From Staphylococcus pragensis (GTDB lineage Bacteria > Bacillota > Bacilli > Staphylococcales > Staphylococcaceae): a stretch of DNA of 64,000 bases. The position numbers and the translations under genes were made by a program. Below are positions 45,833 to 54,336 of this stretch, piece after piece (within the stretch, counting starts at the first letter, position 1; each line of letters opens with the position of its first letter). The notes beneath the pieces were generated by a model. That model had not been told where the DNA came from. It saw only the letters and a program-made list of their open reading frames with translations, and searched no databases. The stretch lies in the NCBI RefSeq assembly GCF_004785665.1, contig NZ_SRPJ01000002.1:124001-188000 (forward strand), read 5' to 3'.

Positions 45833-46264
45833 TTACCACCAACCATTGGCTTGTCTGAAGCTAATCGCTGCTTCAATTGAACCATAACGTTCTTTGGCGT
45901 ATTGAATCATGCCTTTAGTTTGTGTTTCAACTGAACCGTATCCCCAAGATTGGTTCGTTTGACCTAAGCCATGATATTGGCCATTTGAAGCATTTGGATT
46001 ACCACCAGATTCGGGTAGAACAATGCTTTCCCAAAGCGCTTCTGTTCCCCCCGCTGCAATAAATTGTTCATAAACAGATTGCGTACTTTCGCTTGATGTA
46101 TTGACACTTGATGTTGAAGCCGATGACGAAGATGATTGATTATATTCATAATTTTGTTGTTGTGATTGAGTTGATGTAAGTTCACTCGCATGTGCTTGTC
46201 CAGATTCTATACCGGCCCCACCTAACGAGACCATAGTCATTAATGCAAATATTGTTTTCTTCAT
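45833..46264 (-). CDS. short secreted IsaA/SceD-like transglycosylase domain protein
   Basis: 143 residues. A signal peptide (MKKTIFALMTMVSLGGAG through SGQAHA) is followed by a Ser/Gln/Thr-rich linker (SSSSSASTSSVNTSSES). A 75-residue lytic transglycosylase-like domain follows: YEQFIAAGGTEALWESIVLP, ESGGNPNASNGQYHGLGQTN and AISFRQANGWW. The Glu in LPESGGNP is the likely catalytic acid. It is much shorter than IsaA or SceD (about 230 residues) because the N-terminal region is reduced. It would cleave peptidoglycan glycan strands outside the cell. AAAGGAG precedes the ATG. Confidence 0.82.
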   Translation of the reverse strand: MKKTIFALMTMVSLGGAGIESGQAHASELTSTQSQQQNYEYNQSSSSSASTSSVNTSSESTQSVYEQFIAAGGTEALWESIVLPESGGNPNASNGQYHGLGQTNQSWGYGSVETQTKGMIQYAKERYGSIEAAISFRQANGWW

Positions 46265-46297
46265 AATAAAAAACTCCTTTGTTAATCGGTTAATATT

Positions 46298-46395
46298 GAG
46301 AGCGGTGCCCCAACACAGAGACTTTCGAAAAGAAAGTCTACAAGCAAAGCAAGTTGGGGATATGACGAAATTATTTTGATTTCTGTCCTACTCTC
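46298..46395. repeat. staphylococcal interspersed intergenic repeat unit in the 5' leader of the SceD-like gene
   Basis: Bounded by GAGAG and CTCTC, with GCCCCAACAC and GTTGGGGATATGACGAAATT inside and a central hairpin AGACTTTC/GAAAGTCT. The TTGGGG and GGACAGAAATC words recur in intergenic repeats of many staphylococci, as I recall. The rest of the 444-bp gap up to gpmA holds the two promoters. I see nothing else clear there. Confidence 0.6.
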
Positions 46396-46708
46396 ATTTC
46401 TCGGTATCCCAATTTATCTTGCTGTCGATTACGGTGACTATACTTTAACACCTTTAGACATGTCATAGGTTACTGCCATATCAAAAGTAATTATCAGAGA
46501 TGTAAACCAAGTAACAAACATGTCAGTTTTAAGACATTTATGCCAAAGTGATGATAAAAAGCAAAGATTATGAAAAATATTGAAATAGTTTTATAATGAA
46601 ATTATTAGAGAAAGAGGCACTCAGATACTTAGCACAAAGAAGAAATTTTCAAGCCTCGTTTTACTTTTCAAAAGAGTATAACGAAGTCAATACAGGAAGG
46701 TGTTTTAT

Positions 46709-47395
46709 ATGCCAAAATTAATCTTATGCCGTCACGGACAAAGTGAATGGAATGCTAAAAACTTATTTACAGGTTGGGAAGATGTACAATTATCTGATCA
46801 AGGTCGAGAGGAAGCGATTAAATCTGGCCGTAAGTTAAAAGAGAGCGGTATCGAAATTGATGTGGCGTATACATCATTATTAACAAGAGCCTTAGAAACA
46901 ACGCATTATTTATTAGCTGAATCTGACCAACAATGGATTCCGGTTCATAAAAGTTGGCGTTTGAATGAGCGACACTATGGTAAATTACAAGGTTTAAATA
47001 AAGATGAAGCGCGTAAAGAATTTGGTGAAGAACAAGTACATCAATGGCGTCGTTCATATGACGTGAAACCTCCAGCGGAAACTGAAGAACAACGCGAATC
47101 ATATTTACAAGACCGCCGTTATCGTCATTTAGACCACCGCATGATGCCATATTCTGAAAGTTTAAAAACGACGCTTGAACGTGTTGTACCGATTTGGACT
47201 GATAGAATCTCACAACATTTATTAGATGGAGAAACTGTGTTAGTTGCCGCACACGGTAATTCAATTCGTGCGCTTATCAAATATTTAGATAATATTTCTG
47301 ATGAAGATATTGTCGGCTATGAAATTAAAACAGGTGCACCATTAATTTATGAATTAGATGAACAATTAAACGTTACAGATCATTATTATTTATAA
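46709..47395 (+). CDS. gpmA: 2,3-bisphosphoglycerate-dependent phosphoglycerate mutase
   Basis: 228 residues. The phosphohistidine motif is LCRHGQSEWN with His9. It has NLFTGWEDVQLSDQGREEA, RLNERHYGKLQGLNKDEARK and the second catalytic histidine in VAAHGNSIRAL, all diagnostic of dPGM. It interconverts 2- and 3-phosphoglycerate in glycolysis. The start at 46709 follows AGGAAGGTG at 6 bases, and the in-frame codon at 46700 overlaps that site. It ends at a strong terminator. Confidence 0.95.
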   Translation: MPKLILCRHGQSEWNAKNLFTGWEDVQLSDQGREEAIKSGRKLKESGIEIDVAYTSLLTRALETTHYLLAESDQQWIPVHKSWRLNERHYGKLQGLNKDEARKEFGEEQVHQWRRSYDVKPPAETEEQRESYLQDRRYRHLDHRMMPYSESLKTTLERVVPIWTDRISQHLLDGETVLVAAHGNSIRALIKYLDNISDEDIVGYEIKTGAPLIYELDEQLNVTDHYYL

Positions 47396-47406
47396 TTTTC
47401 TATTGA

Positions 47407-47461
47407 AAAGAGTGGATTGGAATTCTTTATAATTAGAAAGATTTCCAATCCACTCTTTTTT
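47407..47461 (+). terminator. terminator after gpmA
   Basis: AAAGAGTGGATTGGAA pairs with TTCCAATCCACTCTTT plus an inner TTCTTT/AAAGAT pairing, followed by TTTTT. Confidence 0.9.
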
Positions 47462-47552
47462 TAGGAGTTAAATGTTAAAAATGCGTGTAGTTTGCAATTA
47501 AGTTTTATGAACTACAATAAAGTGATTTTTAAATGACTGTATGAAAAGTCAC

Positions 47553-47654
47553 TTATTTACGTTTATGTTGCTTAATTATTTTTAAAGCACGTTTACGCGT
47601 TTTAATGTTGGGACTGTTTAAATTGCGGCGTGCCGTCTGTAAATCTTGTTTCAT
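47553..47654 (-). CDS. 33-residue basic small protein (putative metal homeostasis family)
   Basis: The peptide reads MKQDLQTARRNLNSPNIK then TRKRALKIIKQHKRK. It is preceded by AAAAGGAGGCCC at good distance from the ATG at 47654. It is strongly basic with no membrane segment. Short proteins with the KTRKRALKIIK core occur in staphylococci and lactic acid bacteria, where I recall them labelled putative metal homeostasis protein. That name rests on memory, and the function is unproven. It lies alone between gpmA and the DHA2 exporter. Confidence 0.68.
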   Translation of the reverse strand: MKQDLQTARRNLNSPNIKTRKRALKIIKQHKRK

Positions 47655-47817
47655 ATTTGGGCCTCCTTTTCTAAAAGAATAAAGGAAATTACGTTCTTTG
47701 TAAATAGTAATAATTACGATTTATAAAATTTACAACTATTGATGTGAAAATTAAACCTAAATCTGTATAATAAGCAACAGTATCTGACACTTAGCTTCTT
47801 GAGAATGGAGGAAAACA

Positions 47818-49263
47818 ATGTCGCATAAAAGAAAATTGGCAATGATTTATACAATGTTGTTAGGCGGTTTCTTTGGATTATTAAATGAAACTTTACTAAC
47901 GACTGCGTTGCCACGAATTATGAAAGATTTTAAGATAGAATATTCGCAAGTGCAATGGCTCACGACGGCCTTTCTATTAACTAATGGGGTAGTTGTCCCG
48001 TTATCGGCGTTCATTATTCAACGTTATACGACGAGACAAGTGTTCTTAACAGGCATCGTGATCTTCTTAATAGGAACGTTATTAGGCGGTTTTAGCCCGA
48101 ACTTTACAATCTTATTAATTGCGCGCGTCATCCAAGCGTTAGGCTCAGGTATCATGATGCCACTGATGATGACCACGATACTTGATATTTTTGAACCACA
48201 TGAACGTGGTAAATATATGGGCTTCTTTGGTTTGGTTATCGGTCTAGCGCCAGCTATAGGACCAACATTATCTGGTTATTTAGTTGAATATTTTAACTGG
48301 AGATCACTATTCCATGTCGTAGCTCCAATTTCAGCAATTACATTTATTCTTGCTCTGAAAATTGTTAAAAATGTGGGCACAAACGTTAAAGCACCAATTG
48401 ATATCATTTCAATTATCTTATCTATTCTAGGATTTGGCGGATTACTATATGGTGTAAGTTCAATTTCACATGATGGCTGGAATAATCCGATTGTTCTATT
48501 AACGGTTATAGGTGGCATCATCTTAGTAGGATTATTTATTTGGAGACAACAACGTCTTGAAACACCTTTGCTTAGCTTTAAAGTGTTTAAAAATAAGGAA
48601 TTTGCGGTCGGTTTATCAATCATGGCAGCGACTATGATTTCAATGATTGGCTCTGAAACAGTGTTACCCATGTTTGTGCAAAACGTCTTAAATCGCACAC
48701 CTGTAGATTCAGGATTAATATTACTTCCAGGTGCGATTGTTATGGCCATAATGTCGATGATATCTGGATGGTTATATGAAACCTTCGGCGCTAAAATATT
48801 AGCTATTATCGGTATGTTAATTGTTATTGTCACGACATCTTACTTTGTCTTTATGGATGAACATACTTCGACCATCATGCTCGCAACGATTTATGCGGTT
48901 CGTATGATTGGTATTGCTTTAGGATTAATGCCAGTCATGACCCATACTATGAATCAATTGACACCGGAATTAAATGCTCATGGTTCTTCGATGACAAATA
49001 CGCTTCAACAAATTTCTGGTTCCATTGGTACTGCGGGCTTAATTACTATTCTAAGTTCAGCTAGTAAAAGTTTTAAGCCAACGATGAGTGACTATCAAGG
49101 GATGAATAAGCAAGACATGATGCATCAAATACAACTTGATGCAACGTTGCATGGTTATCATGCTGGTTTCTTATTCGCAGTAGGTATTACCGTTATCAGT
49201 TTGTTGTTAACTTTTCTCATTAAAAGTAAAAAGAAAGTCAAAGCTGAGGCGCAAAATCATTAA
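47818..49263 (+). CDS. DHA2-family multidrug efflux MFS transporter, LmrB/EmrB type
   Basis: 481 residues, 14 membrane segments. It starts LLGGFFGLLNETLLTTALPR and has WLTTAFLLTNGVVVPLSAF, LIARVIQALGSGIMMPLMMT and the motif C-like GLVIGLAPAIGPTLSGYLVE of proton/drug antiporters. The C-terminus is basic. It is the fourth MFS-type exporter gene in this window. GGAGGAAAACA precedes the ATG. Substrate is unknown. Lincosamides are typical for LmrB. Confidence 0.87.
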   Translation: MSHKRKLAMIYTMLLGGFFGLLNETLLTTALPRIMKDFKIEYSQVQWLTTAFLLTNGVVVPLSAFIIQRYTTRQVFLTGIVIFLIGTLLGGFSPNFTILLIARVIQALGSGIMMPLMMTTILDIFEPHERGKYMGFFGLVIGLAPAIGPTLSGYLVEYFNWRSLFHVVAPISAITFILALKIVKNVGTNVKAPIDIISIILSILGFGGLLYGVSSISHDGWNNPIVLLTVIGGIILVGLFIWRQQRLETPLLSFKVFKNKEFAVGLSIMAATMISMIGSETVLPMFVQNVLNRTPVDSGLILLPGAIVMAIMSMISGWLYETFGAKILAIIGMLIVIVTTSYFVFMDEHTSTIMLATIYAVRMIGIALGLMPVMTHTMNQLTPELNAHGSSMTNTLQQISGSIGTAGLITILSSASKSFKPTMSDYQGMNKQDMMHQIQLDATLHGYHAGFLFAVGITVISLLLTFLIKSKKKVKAEAQNH

Positions 49264-49327
49264 GCGTGTTGAGTGATAGTTGATAATATCCAAACATTCT
49301 GAACACTTGATATGACGCAAATTATTA

Positions 49328-49356
49328 TTGACTATTCCTACCGTTGAGATTAGAAT
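49328..49356 (+). promoter_or_regulatory. sigma-A promoter of tcyABC
   Basis: TTGACT is separated by 17 bp from TAGAAT, placing the transcription start near 49363. Confidence 0.7.
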
Positions 49357-49376
49357 TAATTTATTCTGACTAATTT

Positions 49377-49385
49377 AATAGGAAT
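49377..49385 (+). promoter_or_regulatory. possible CymR half-site in tcyA leader
   Basis: AATAGGAAT lies just after the expected transcription start and fits the AATNGGAAT core I recall for CymR, the cysteine-responsive repressor. The other half of the motif matches poorly. Confidence 0.35.
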
Positions 49386-49402
49386 ATGGAGGAAATATAG
49401 AA

Positions 49403-50203
49403 ATGAAAAGACTTTTATTTGTAGCTTTAGCACTTATCTTCGTGTTAGCTGCTTGTGGTAATAGTGGGTCATCTGATAAAAACAGTGATTCAAAATCTAG
49501 TGACAGCAGTAGCGACAAAAAAACTTTAAGAGTAGGTACTGAAGGTACATATGCACCATTCACGTTCCACAACAAAAAAGACGAATTAACTGGTTATGAT
49601 ATTGATGTCATCAAAGCAGTAGCTAAAGAAGAAGGTTACAAACTTAAATTCAATGAAACATCATGGGATTCAATGTTTGCTGGTTTAGACGCTAAACGTT
49701 TCGACGTTATTGCTAACCAAGTTGGTATTAACAAAGAAAGAGAAGAAAAATACAAATTCTCTAAACCTTACACTTATTCAAGTGCAGTATTAGTAGTACG
49801 TGAAAATGAAAAAAATATTAAATCATTTAATGATGTTAGAAGTAAAAAATTAGCACAAACATTCACATCTAACTACGGTAAATTAGCTAAAGATAAAGGT
49901 GCTAATATCACTAAAGTTGATGGCTTCAACCAAGCAATGGACTTATTATTATCTAACCGTGTTGACGGTACATTTAACGATAGCTTATCTTACTTAGATT
50001 ATAAAAAACAAAAACCTAATGCTAAAATCAAAGCAATTAAAGGTGACGCAGAACAAAGTAAATCAGCATTTACATTTAATAAAAGCGTAGATGACAAAGT
50101 AGTATCTGACTTTAATAAAGGCCTTGATAAACTTAAAGAAAACGGTAAATTAGAAGAAATCGGTAAGAAATGGTTCGGTGAAAATGTTTCTGAGCCTAAA
50201 TAG
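49403..50203 (+). CDS. tcyA: cystine ABC transporter substrate-binding lipoprotein TcyA
   Basis: 266 residues. The lipoprotein signal ends at Cys18 (LAACGNSG), followed by a Ser/Asp-rich linker. The SBP_bac_3 domain starts LRVGTEGTYAPFTFHNK and includes ELTGYDIDVIKAVAKEEG and FDVIANQVGINKEREEKY. This fold binds polar amino acids. Gene order with one permease and one ATPase, and the sequence type, match staphylococcal TcyABC, the cystine importer. The ATG follows GGAGG at about 10 bases. Confidence 0.87.
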   Translation: MKRLLFVALALIFVLAACGNSGSSDKNSDSKSSDSSSDKKTLRVGTEGTYAPFTFHNKKDELTGYDIDVIKAVAKEEGYKLKFNETSWDSMFAGLDAKRFDVIANQVGINKEREEKYKFSKPYTYSSAVLVVRENEKNIKSFNDVRSKKLAQTFTSNYGKLAKDKGANITKVDGFNQAMDLLLSNRVDGTFNDSLSYLDYKKQKPNAKIKAIKGDAEQSKSAFTFNKSVDDKVVSDFNKGLDKLKENGKLEEIGKKWFGENVSEPK

Positions 50204-50903
50204 TCAACAACAACACGCACTTGATGCAGCAGGGCAAGCATTTGGACCGATGTTGGAAGGATTAGTAAAATATTCTATTCCAATTACTATCGTTACGTTT
50301 ATCTTAGGTTTAATCATTGCTTTATTTACAGCGTTAATGCGTATTTCAAATAGTAAGATATTAAGAGGAATTGCACGTGTCTATGTTTCAATCATCCGTG
50401 GTACACCAATGATTGTACAATTGTTTATCATCTTCTATGGTATACCTGAATTAGGTCGATTACTTACAGGTAACGCTGATGAACAATGGACATTATCTTC
50501 TGTATTATCAGCTATCATTGGTTTATCTCTTAACGTAGGTGCGTATGCATCTGAAATTATCCGTGGCGGTATTATGTCTATTCCTAAAGGACAAACGGAA
50601 GCGGCGTATTCTATTGGTATGAATTATCGTCAAACTATTCAACGTATTATTTTACCTCAAGCAATTCGTGTATCGATTCCAGCTTTAGGTAATACGTTCT
50701 TAGGATTAATTAAAGATACATCTCTTTTAGGATTTATCTTAGTAGCTGAAATGTTCCGTAAAGCTCAAGAAGTTGCTTCTACAACATATGAATATTTCAC
50801 AATTTATATTCTAGTAGCAGTAATGTATTGGGTAGTATGTTTCATTATTTCAGTGATTCAAAGCTTCTATGAATCATATATTGAAAGAGGGTATAGCTCA
50901 TGA
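50184..50903 (+). CDS. tcyB: cystine ABC transporter permease TcyB
   Basis: 239 residues, about five membrane segments. The HEQRO-type amino acid permease motif [20 protein letters not shown] and the EAA loop [20 protein letters not shown] are present. The start is taken as ATG 50184. A GTG at 50178 is also in frame. Either choice overlaps the 3' end of tcyA by 20 bp or more, so translation is coupled. It overlaps tcyC by 4 bp (ATGA). Confidence 0.88.
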   Translation: MFLSLNSQQQHALDAAGQAFGPMLEGLVKYSIPITIVTFILGLIIALFTALMRISNSKILRGIARVYVSIIRGTPMIVQLFIIFYGIPELGRLLTGNADEQWTLSSVLSAIIGLSLNVGAYASEIIRGGIMSIPKGQTEAAYSIGMNYRQTIQRIILPQAIRVSIPALGNTFLGLIKDTSLLGFILVAEMFRKAQEVASTTYEYFTIYILVAVMYWVVCFIISVIQSFYESYIERGYSS

Positions 50904-51631
50904 TTGAATTAAGTGGTATCCATAAATCATTCAATGATAAAGAAGTCATTAAAGGCATTGATTTAAACGTTGGTAAAGGGGAAGTTGTGACGCTTATTGG
51001 CCGATCAGGTTCTGGTAAAACAACGTTACTACGTATGATTAATGCCTTAGAGATTCCAACTGAAGGTAATGTAACAGTTAACGGAGTAAGCTATACAGCT
51101 GACAACAAGAAGTCTCAAATTAATGTTCGTAAACAATCAGGTATGGTTTTCCAAAGTTACAATCTCTTCCCGCATAAATCAGCATTGGAGAATGTGATGG
51201 AAGGTTTAGTAACTGTTAAGAAAATGAATAAAGCGGATGCTAAAGAGAGAGCGATGAGTTTATTAGAAAAAGTTGGATTAACAAGCGTTAAAGACCAACG
51301 TCCTCACGCTTTATCGGGTGGTCAACAACAACGTGTGGCGATTGCAAGAGCACTAGCTATGAATCCCAAGGTCATGTTGTTTGATGAACCAACATCTGCA
51401 TTAGATCCTGAATTGGTCAATGACGTATTGAGAGTAATTAAAGAATTAGCAGAAGAAGGCATGACCATGGTTATTGTGACACATGAAATGCGCTTTGCGA
51501 GAGAAGTTTCAAATAAAATCGTCTTCATTCATGAAGGTAGAATTGGTGAACAAGGTTCTCCAGATGAGGTGTTTAATCATCCTAAAACAGAAGAACTTCG
51601 CAGATTCTTAAATGTAATTAATGAAGAATAG
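50900..51631 (+). CDS. tcyC: cystine ABC transporter ATP-binding protein TcyC
   Basis: 243 residues. Walker A is GRSGSGKTT at about 34-42, the Q loop is [11 protein letters not shown], the signature is LSGGQQQR at about 139, Walker B is VMLFDEP, and the switch is VTHEMRFA. It is the classic GlnQ-type ATPase of polar amino acid importers. It is the last gene of tcyABC and is followed by a strong bidirectional terminator. Confidence 0.9.
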   Translation: MIELSGIHKSFNDKEVIKGIDLNVGKGEVVTLIGRSGSGKTTLLRMINALEIPTEGNVTVNGVSYTADNKKSQINVRKQSGMVFQSYNLFPHKSALENVMEGLVTVKKMNKADAKERAMSLLEKVGLTSVKDQRPHALSGGQQQRVAIARALAMNPKVMLFDEPTSALDPELVNDVLRVIKELAEEGMTMVIVTHEMRFAREVSNKIVFIHEGRIGEQGSPDEVFNHPKTEELRRFLNVINEE

Positions 51632-51638
51632 TAAAAAT

Positions 51639-51687
51639 ATAACCACGTTATAGAGAAGTGAAAATTCTCTATAACGTGGTTTTTTAT
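51639..51687. terminator. bidirectional terminator between tcyC and fmhA
   Basis: AACCACGTTATAGAGAA pairs perfectly with TTCTCTATAACGTGGTT, followed by TTTTT, with A-rich sequence on the left. Confidence 0.92.
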
Positions 51688-51707
51688 TGAATCTATTTAA
51701 AATGAAA

Positions 51708-52955
51708 TTATCTTCTGCGTTCTAATAATTTTTGAGCGCGATAAGCGAATGGTTTAATTGGTTTAATAAAGTCTCCAATGTATTCATATACATTAGCATT
51801 GAAGCCTTTTTTAAATTGTTGTACACCATAGTCCTCGGCATCTTCATTGAAGTCTCCTGTGATACCGTAGAAGTTATAGCGATCAATATTATGTTCTTTA
51901 GCGAATTTAATCATTTCCCATTGTAAACGGTAAGCACCCATATATGCATTGTATTTAGGGTTAGAGCCACTTGATAAGTAATAAACTTCGTGATCGTTAT
52001 AAATATAAAGTGCAGCTGCTAGATTTAATATTTCGCCTTCTGCAGCAATTTTTTCTTTTGTTTCATTGAGCTTACGTTCATTACTATTTAATTGTTGCTC
52101 AACTTGTGTTTTCTTATTTTTATTCTTCTTAGAATTAGGACTTTCTTTTAATGCTTCATCGACATCAGCCAATTGTTTTGTTAAATCATCATGTTTTTGT
52201 TGAAGAGTAGATAAATAGTCTTTTAAATCGATATAAGCAAGTTTTAACATTGCATGGTCTTGGTAAGTCTTTTGCATTTCATAGAAATAAGGTTTATCTC
52301 TAAATTTGAAACCGTGCTTTTCTTCTGCCATTTGGAACAATTCAAAGAATGTATCTGTTTCTTCCATAGGTAATGTTCTAACTTTAACGCCCATTTCATA
52401 TGTCTTTTTAATATTACGGCGTGTTTGATAATCCATTTCTTTTAATAATTGATCTTCAGATTTATCATTAAGGTCAAGAACAGATAGCCAACGGATTTGA
52501 CTCATTGTACTATAACCTACGGACCAACCTTGATGTTTATAGCCTAAATCTTCTAACGTTTTAATAACGGCACGATTATCATAGCTTTCTAAAATTTCGC
52601 CGTCTGCATTTCTTAAATTTTCTAAAATATAAGGATCAACTAAGACGAATAAGCAATTTTGTTTTTTTAAATAGTCTGTTAATGATTTAAAGAAAAAATG
52701 AACTAATTTAATATCACTATAATCCATTACTGGACCGCGGTGAGTATAGAAATATTTATAGATTTTTAAAGCACGGGCTTCAGTCATTAAAGTTCCAGCA
52801 ATAACGTTGCCTTCCTCATCTTTGACACCTACAATATGGACATCATGTTTCATTTCACTTCTATTGTCATAATGAATACGTGATTGAGTGTAATGTGAAA
52901 AATTTTCTGATGTAAATTTTCCAAATTCTTCAGGTGTTAAATTAACGAATTTCAT
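51708..52955 (-). CDS. fmhA: FemABX-family aminoacyltransferase FmhA
   Basis: 415 residues. The two GNAT-like FemA domains carry THRGPVMDYSDIKLVHFFF, YQTRRNIKKTYEMGVKVRTL and the C-terminal RYNFYGITGDFNEDAEDYGV. The helical coiled-coil arm (about 245-300) seen in FemA is present. FemABX enzymes add residues to the pentapeptide side chain of peptidoglycan precursors using aminoacyl-tRNA. FmhA is the paralog outside the femAB locus, proposed to incorporate serine. AGAGGAG precedes the ATG. The 263-bp upstream gap holds no visible gene. Confidence 0.83.
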   Translation of the reverse strand: MKFVNLTPEEFGKFTSENFSHYTQSRIHYDNRSEMKHDVHIVGVKDEEGNVIAGTLMTEARALKIYKYFYTHRGPVMDYSDIKLVHFFFKSLTDYLKKQNCLFVLVDPYILENLRNADGEILESYDNRAVIKTLEDLGYKHQGWSVGYSTMSQIRWLSVLDLNDKSEDQLLKEMDYQTRRNIKKTYEMGVKVRTLPMEETDTFFELFQMAEEKHGFKFRDKPYFYEMQKTYQDHAMLKLAYIDLKDYLSTLQQKHDDLTKQLADVDEALKESPNSKKNKNKKTQVEQQLNSNERKLNETKEKIAAEGEILNLAAALYIYNDHEVYYLSSGSNPKYNAYMGAYRLQWEMIKFAKEHNIDRYNFYGITGDFNEDAEDYGVQQFKKGFNANVYEYIGDFIKPIKPFAYRAQKLLERRR

Positions 52956-53218
52956 ACATATCTACTCCTCTGTCTTTTTAAGAATTCTAATCTATTCTAT
53001 CAAAATAACCGTATTATTACACATAATTTATTATTATATTTAGTCATACTTTAGTAGTATATTGAATTATTTTTTTAAAATAATAACTTGAAAAATTATA
53101 AAAAATTGATTTTTAATCATCTAGCGCTCACGTCAAAAGCGTTGTATGATAGAATTTGCAGTAATAGTATTATTGGAAGTTGATAATATACCGAACTGAG
53201 TTGTAGGAGTGAATTTAA

Positions 53219-53578
53219 TTGAAGAAATTAATTGTAACGATAAGTGTATGTGCACTGCTATTAGTAGGGTGTGGCAATGATAAATACACTGATAAAATAG
53301 ATAAAGCGGTGAAGTTACAAGATCAGAAACAAGAGCGACTTGCAAAGAATGACCAAGGCGATGTGGTCAAACACTTTGATAAAAAAGACGCCAATATCTA
53401 CGTATTTGAAAAAGGGAAGTACGTAGTATTAGCGTATAAGCCTTTGAGTAACAATGAAGAAGTGCATTACTATACATATCAATTTGATGGTAAGAAGGCG
53501 ACATATTTAGAGGATTTTGATACCAAAAAATATATTGATGGTCACGATCCAGACTATAAAGAAGAAAATATGAATTAA
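53219..53578 (+). CDS. cystatin-like fold lipoprotein (DUF4467 type)
   Basis: 119 residues. The lipoprotein signal peptide is MKKLIVTISVCALLLVG with lipid-modified Cys18 (LVGC). The mature part is small and charged, ending in YTYQFDGKKATYLEDFDTKK, consistent with the cystatin-like DUF4467 lipoproteins found in staphylococci. The start codon is TTG at 53219, nine bases after AGGAG. The next ATG would remove the signal peptide. It is 22 bp upstream of dsbA and probably in the same operon. Function is unknown. Confidence 0.75.
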   Translation: MKKLIVTISVCALLLVGCGNDKYTDKIDKAVKLQDQKQERLAKNDQGDVVKHFDKKDANIYVFEKGKYVVLAYKPLSNNEEVHYYTYQFDGKKATYLEDFDTKKYIDGHDPDYKEENMN

Positions 53579-53600
53579 TATCATGACTAAAGGAGCATCT

Positions 53601-54197
53601 ATGAAGAAGATATTATTAGCGGGTGGTGCATTTATCGTATTACTTCTTGTTATTGGTGCATGCTCAAATAATAAGAAAGAACAAACACCGCCTAAAACTA
53701 AAAATGGCAAAATATTAATAGTAGAATATGGAGATTTTAAATGTCCGTATTGTAAAAAAGTGGAAGAAAAAGTGATGCCTACCATTAAAAAAGAATATAT
53801 TGATACGAATAAAGTGGAATATCAATTTGTGAATGCTGGATTTTTAGCGCAAGATTCTTTAGTAGGCTCAAGAGCTGGCAATGCAGTAGAAAAAATTGCA
53901 CCTAAAGAATATTTAACTTTTCAACATAACATTTATGCTCAACAACAAGATGAAGATAAAAAGTGGTTAACTGAGGACTTCTTAGATAAAGAAATAGATA
54001 AATTAGATATTGCACAAAATGATAAAGCGCGTATTAAAGAAGAATATAAAACAAAAAACAGCGACGCATGGAAAAAAGCAGATGAGCAGAAAAAACAAAC
54101 GAAAGAAAATCACATCAAATCTGTACCAACAGTATTTATTAATGGTAAAAAAGTAGACGATCCATACAAATTAGAAAACTGGAAAAAATATTTATAG
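53601..54197 (+). CDS. dsbA: thiol:disulfide oxidoreductase lipoprotein DsbA
   Basis: 198 residues. The signal peptide ends at lipid-modified Cys21 (VIGAC). The thioredoxin/DsbA fold has the active site FKCPYCKK with Cys48 and Cys51, and the cis-proline motif KSVPTVFINGKKV. It matches staphylococcal DsbA, a membrane-tethered oxidant that introduces disulfides into exported proteins without a DsbB partner. The ATG at 53601 is chosen because AAAGGAG is 5 bases upstream. The frame beginning at 53583 contains that site. Confidence 0.9.
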   Translation: MKKILLAGGAFIVLLLVIGACSNNKKEQTPPKTKNGKILIVEYGDFKCPYCKKVEEKVMPTIKKEYIDTNKVEYQFVNAGFLAQDSLVGSRAGNAVEKIAPKEYLTFQHNIYAQQQDEDKKWLTEDFLDKEIDKLDIAQNDKARIKEEYKTKNSDAWKKADEQKKQTKENHIKSVPTVFINGKKVDDPYKLENWKKYL

Positions 54198-54212
54198 TTA
54201 TATGACTGTTAT

Positions 54213-54262
54213 AAACAGAGTGCATTAAATTCAAAAATGAATTTAATGTACTCTGTTTTTTT
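54213..54262 (+). terminator. terminator after dsbA
   Basis: AAACAGAGTGCATTAAATTC pairs with GAATTTAATGTACTCTGTTT (one G-T pair) and is followed by TTTT. Confidence 0.9.
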
Positions 54263-54278
54263 ATGATGTACTTGCTAT

Positions 54279-54307
54279 TTGAGAAAATAACGTCTATACT
54301 TTTAAAT
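54279..54307 (+). promoter_or_regulatory. adcA promoter
   Basis: TTGAGA and TTAAAT are separated by 17 bp. The -10 lies inside the Zur-type palindrome. Confidence 0.6.
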
Positions 54308-54325
54308 CGTAATCATTACTATTTA
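54303..54325. promoter_or_regulatory. Zur box overlapping the adcA -10
   Basis: A 23-bp palindrome built on AAATCGTAAT-C-ATTACTATTT, with one mismatch (G against A) between the arms, matches the Gram-positive Zur operator. It covers the -10 and start region of adcA, so zinc-loaded Zur would block transcription. Confidence 0.82.
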
Positions 54326-54336
54326 GGAGGAGCAAC

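Noticed and set aside
46470..46540. WalR box (TGTWAH-N5-TGTWAH) upstream of the SceD-like gene
   Set aside because: TGTAAAC and AGTAAC words occur but with the wrong spacing.
48276..48833. 185-codon open frame on the minus strand
   Set aside because: It is the antisense shadow of the DHA2 exporter gene, with low-complexity Ile/Asn/Thr composition and no ribosome binding site.
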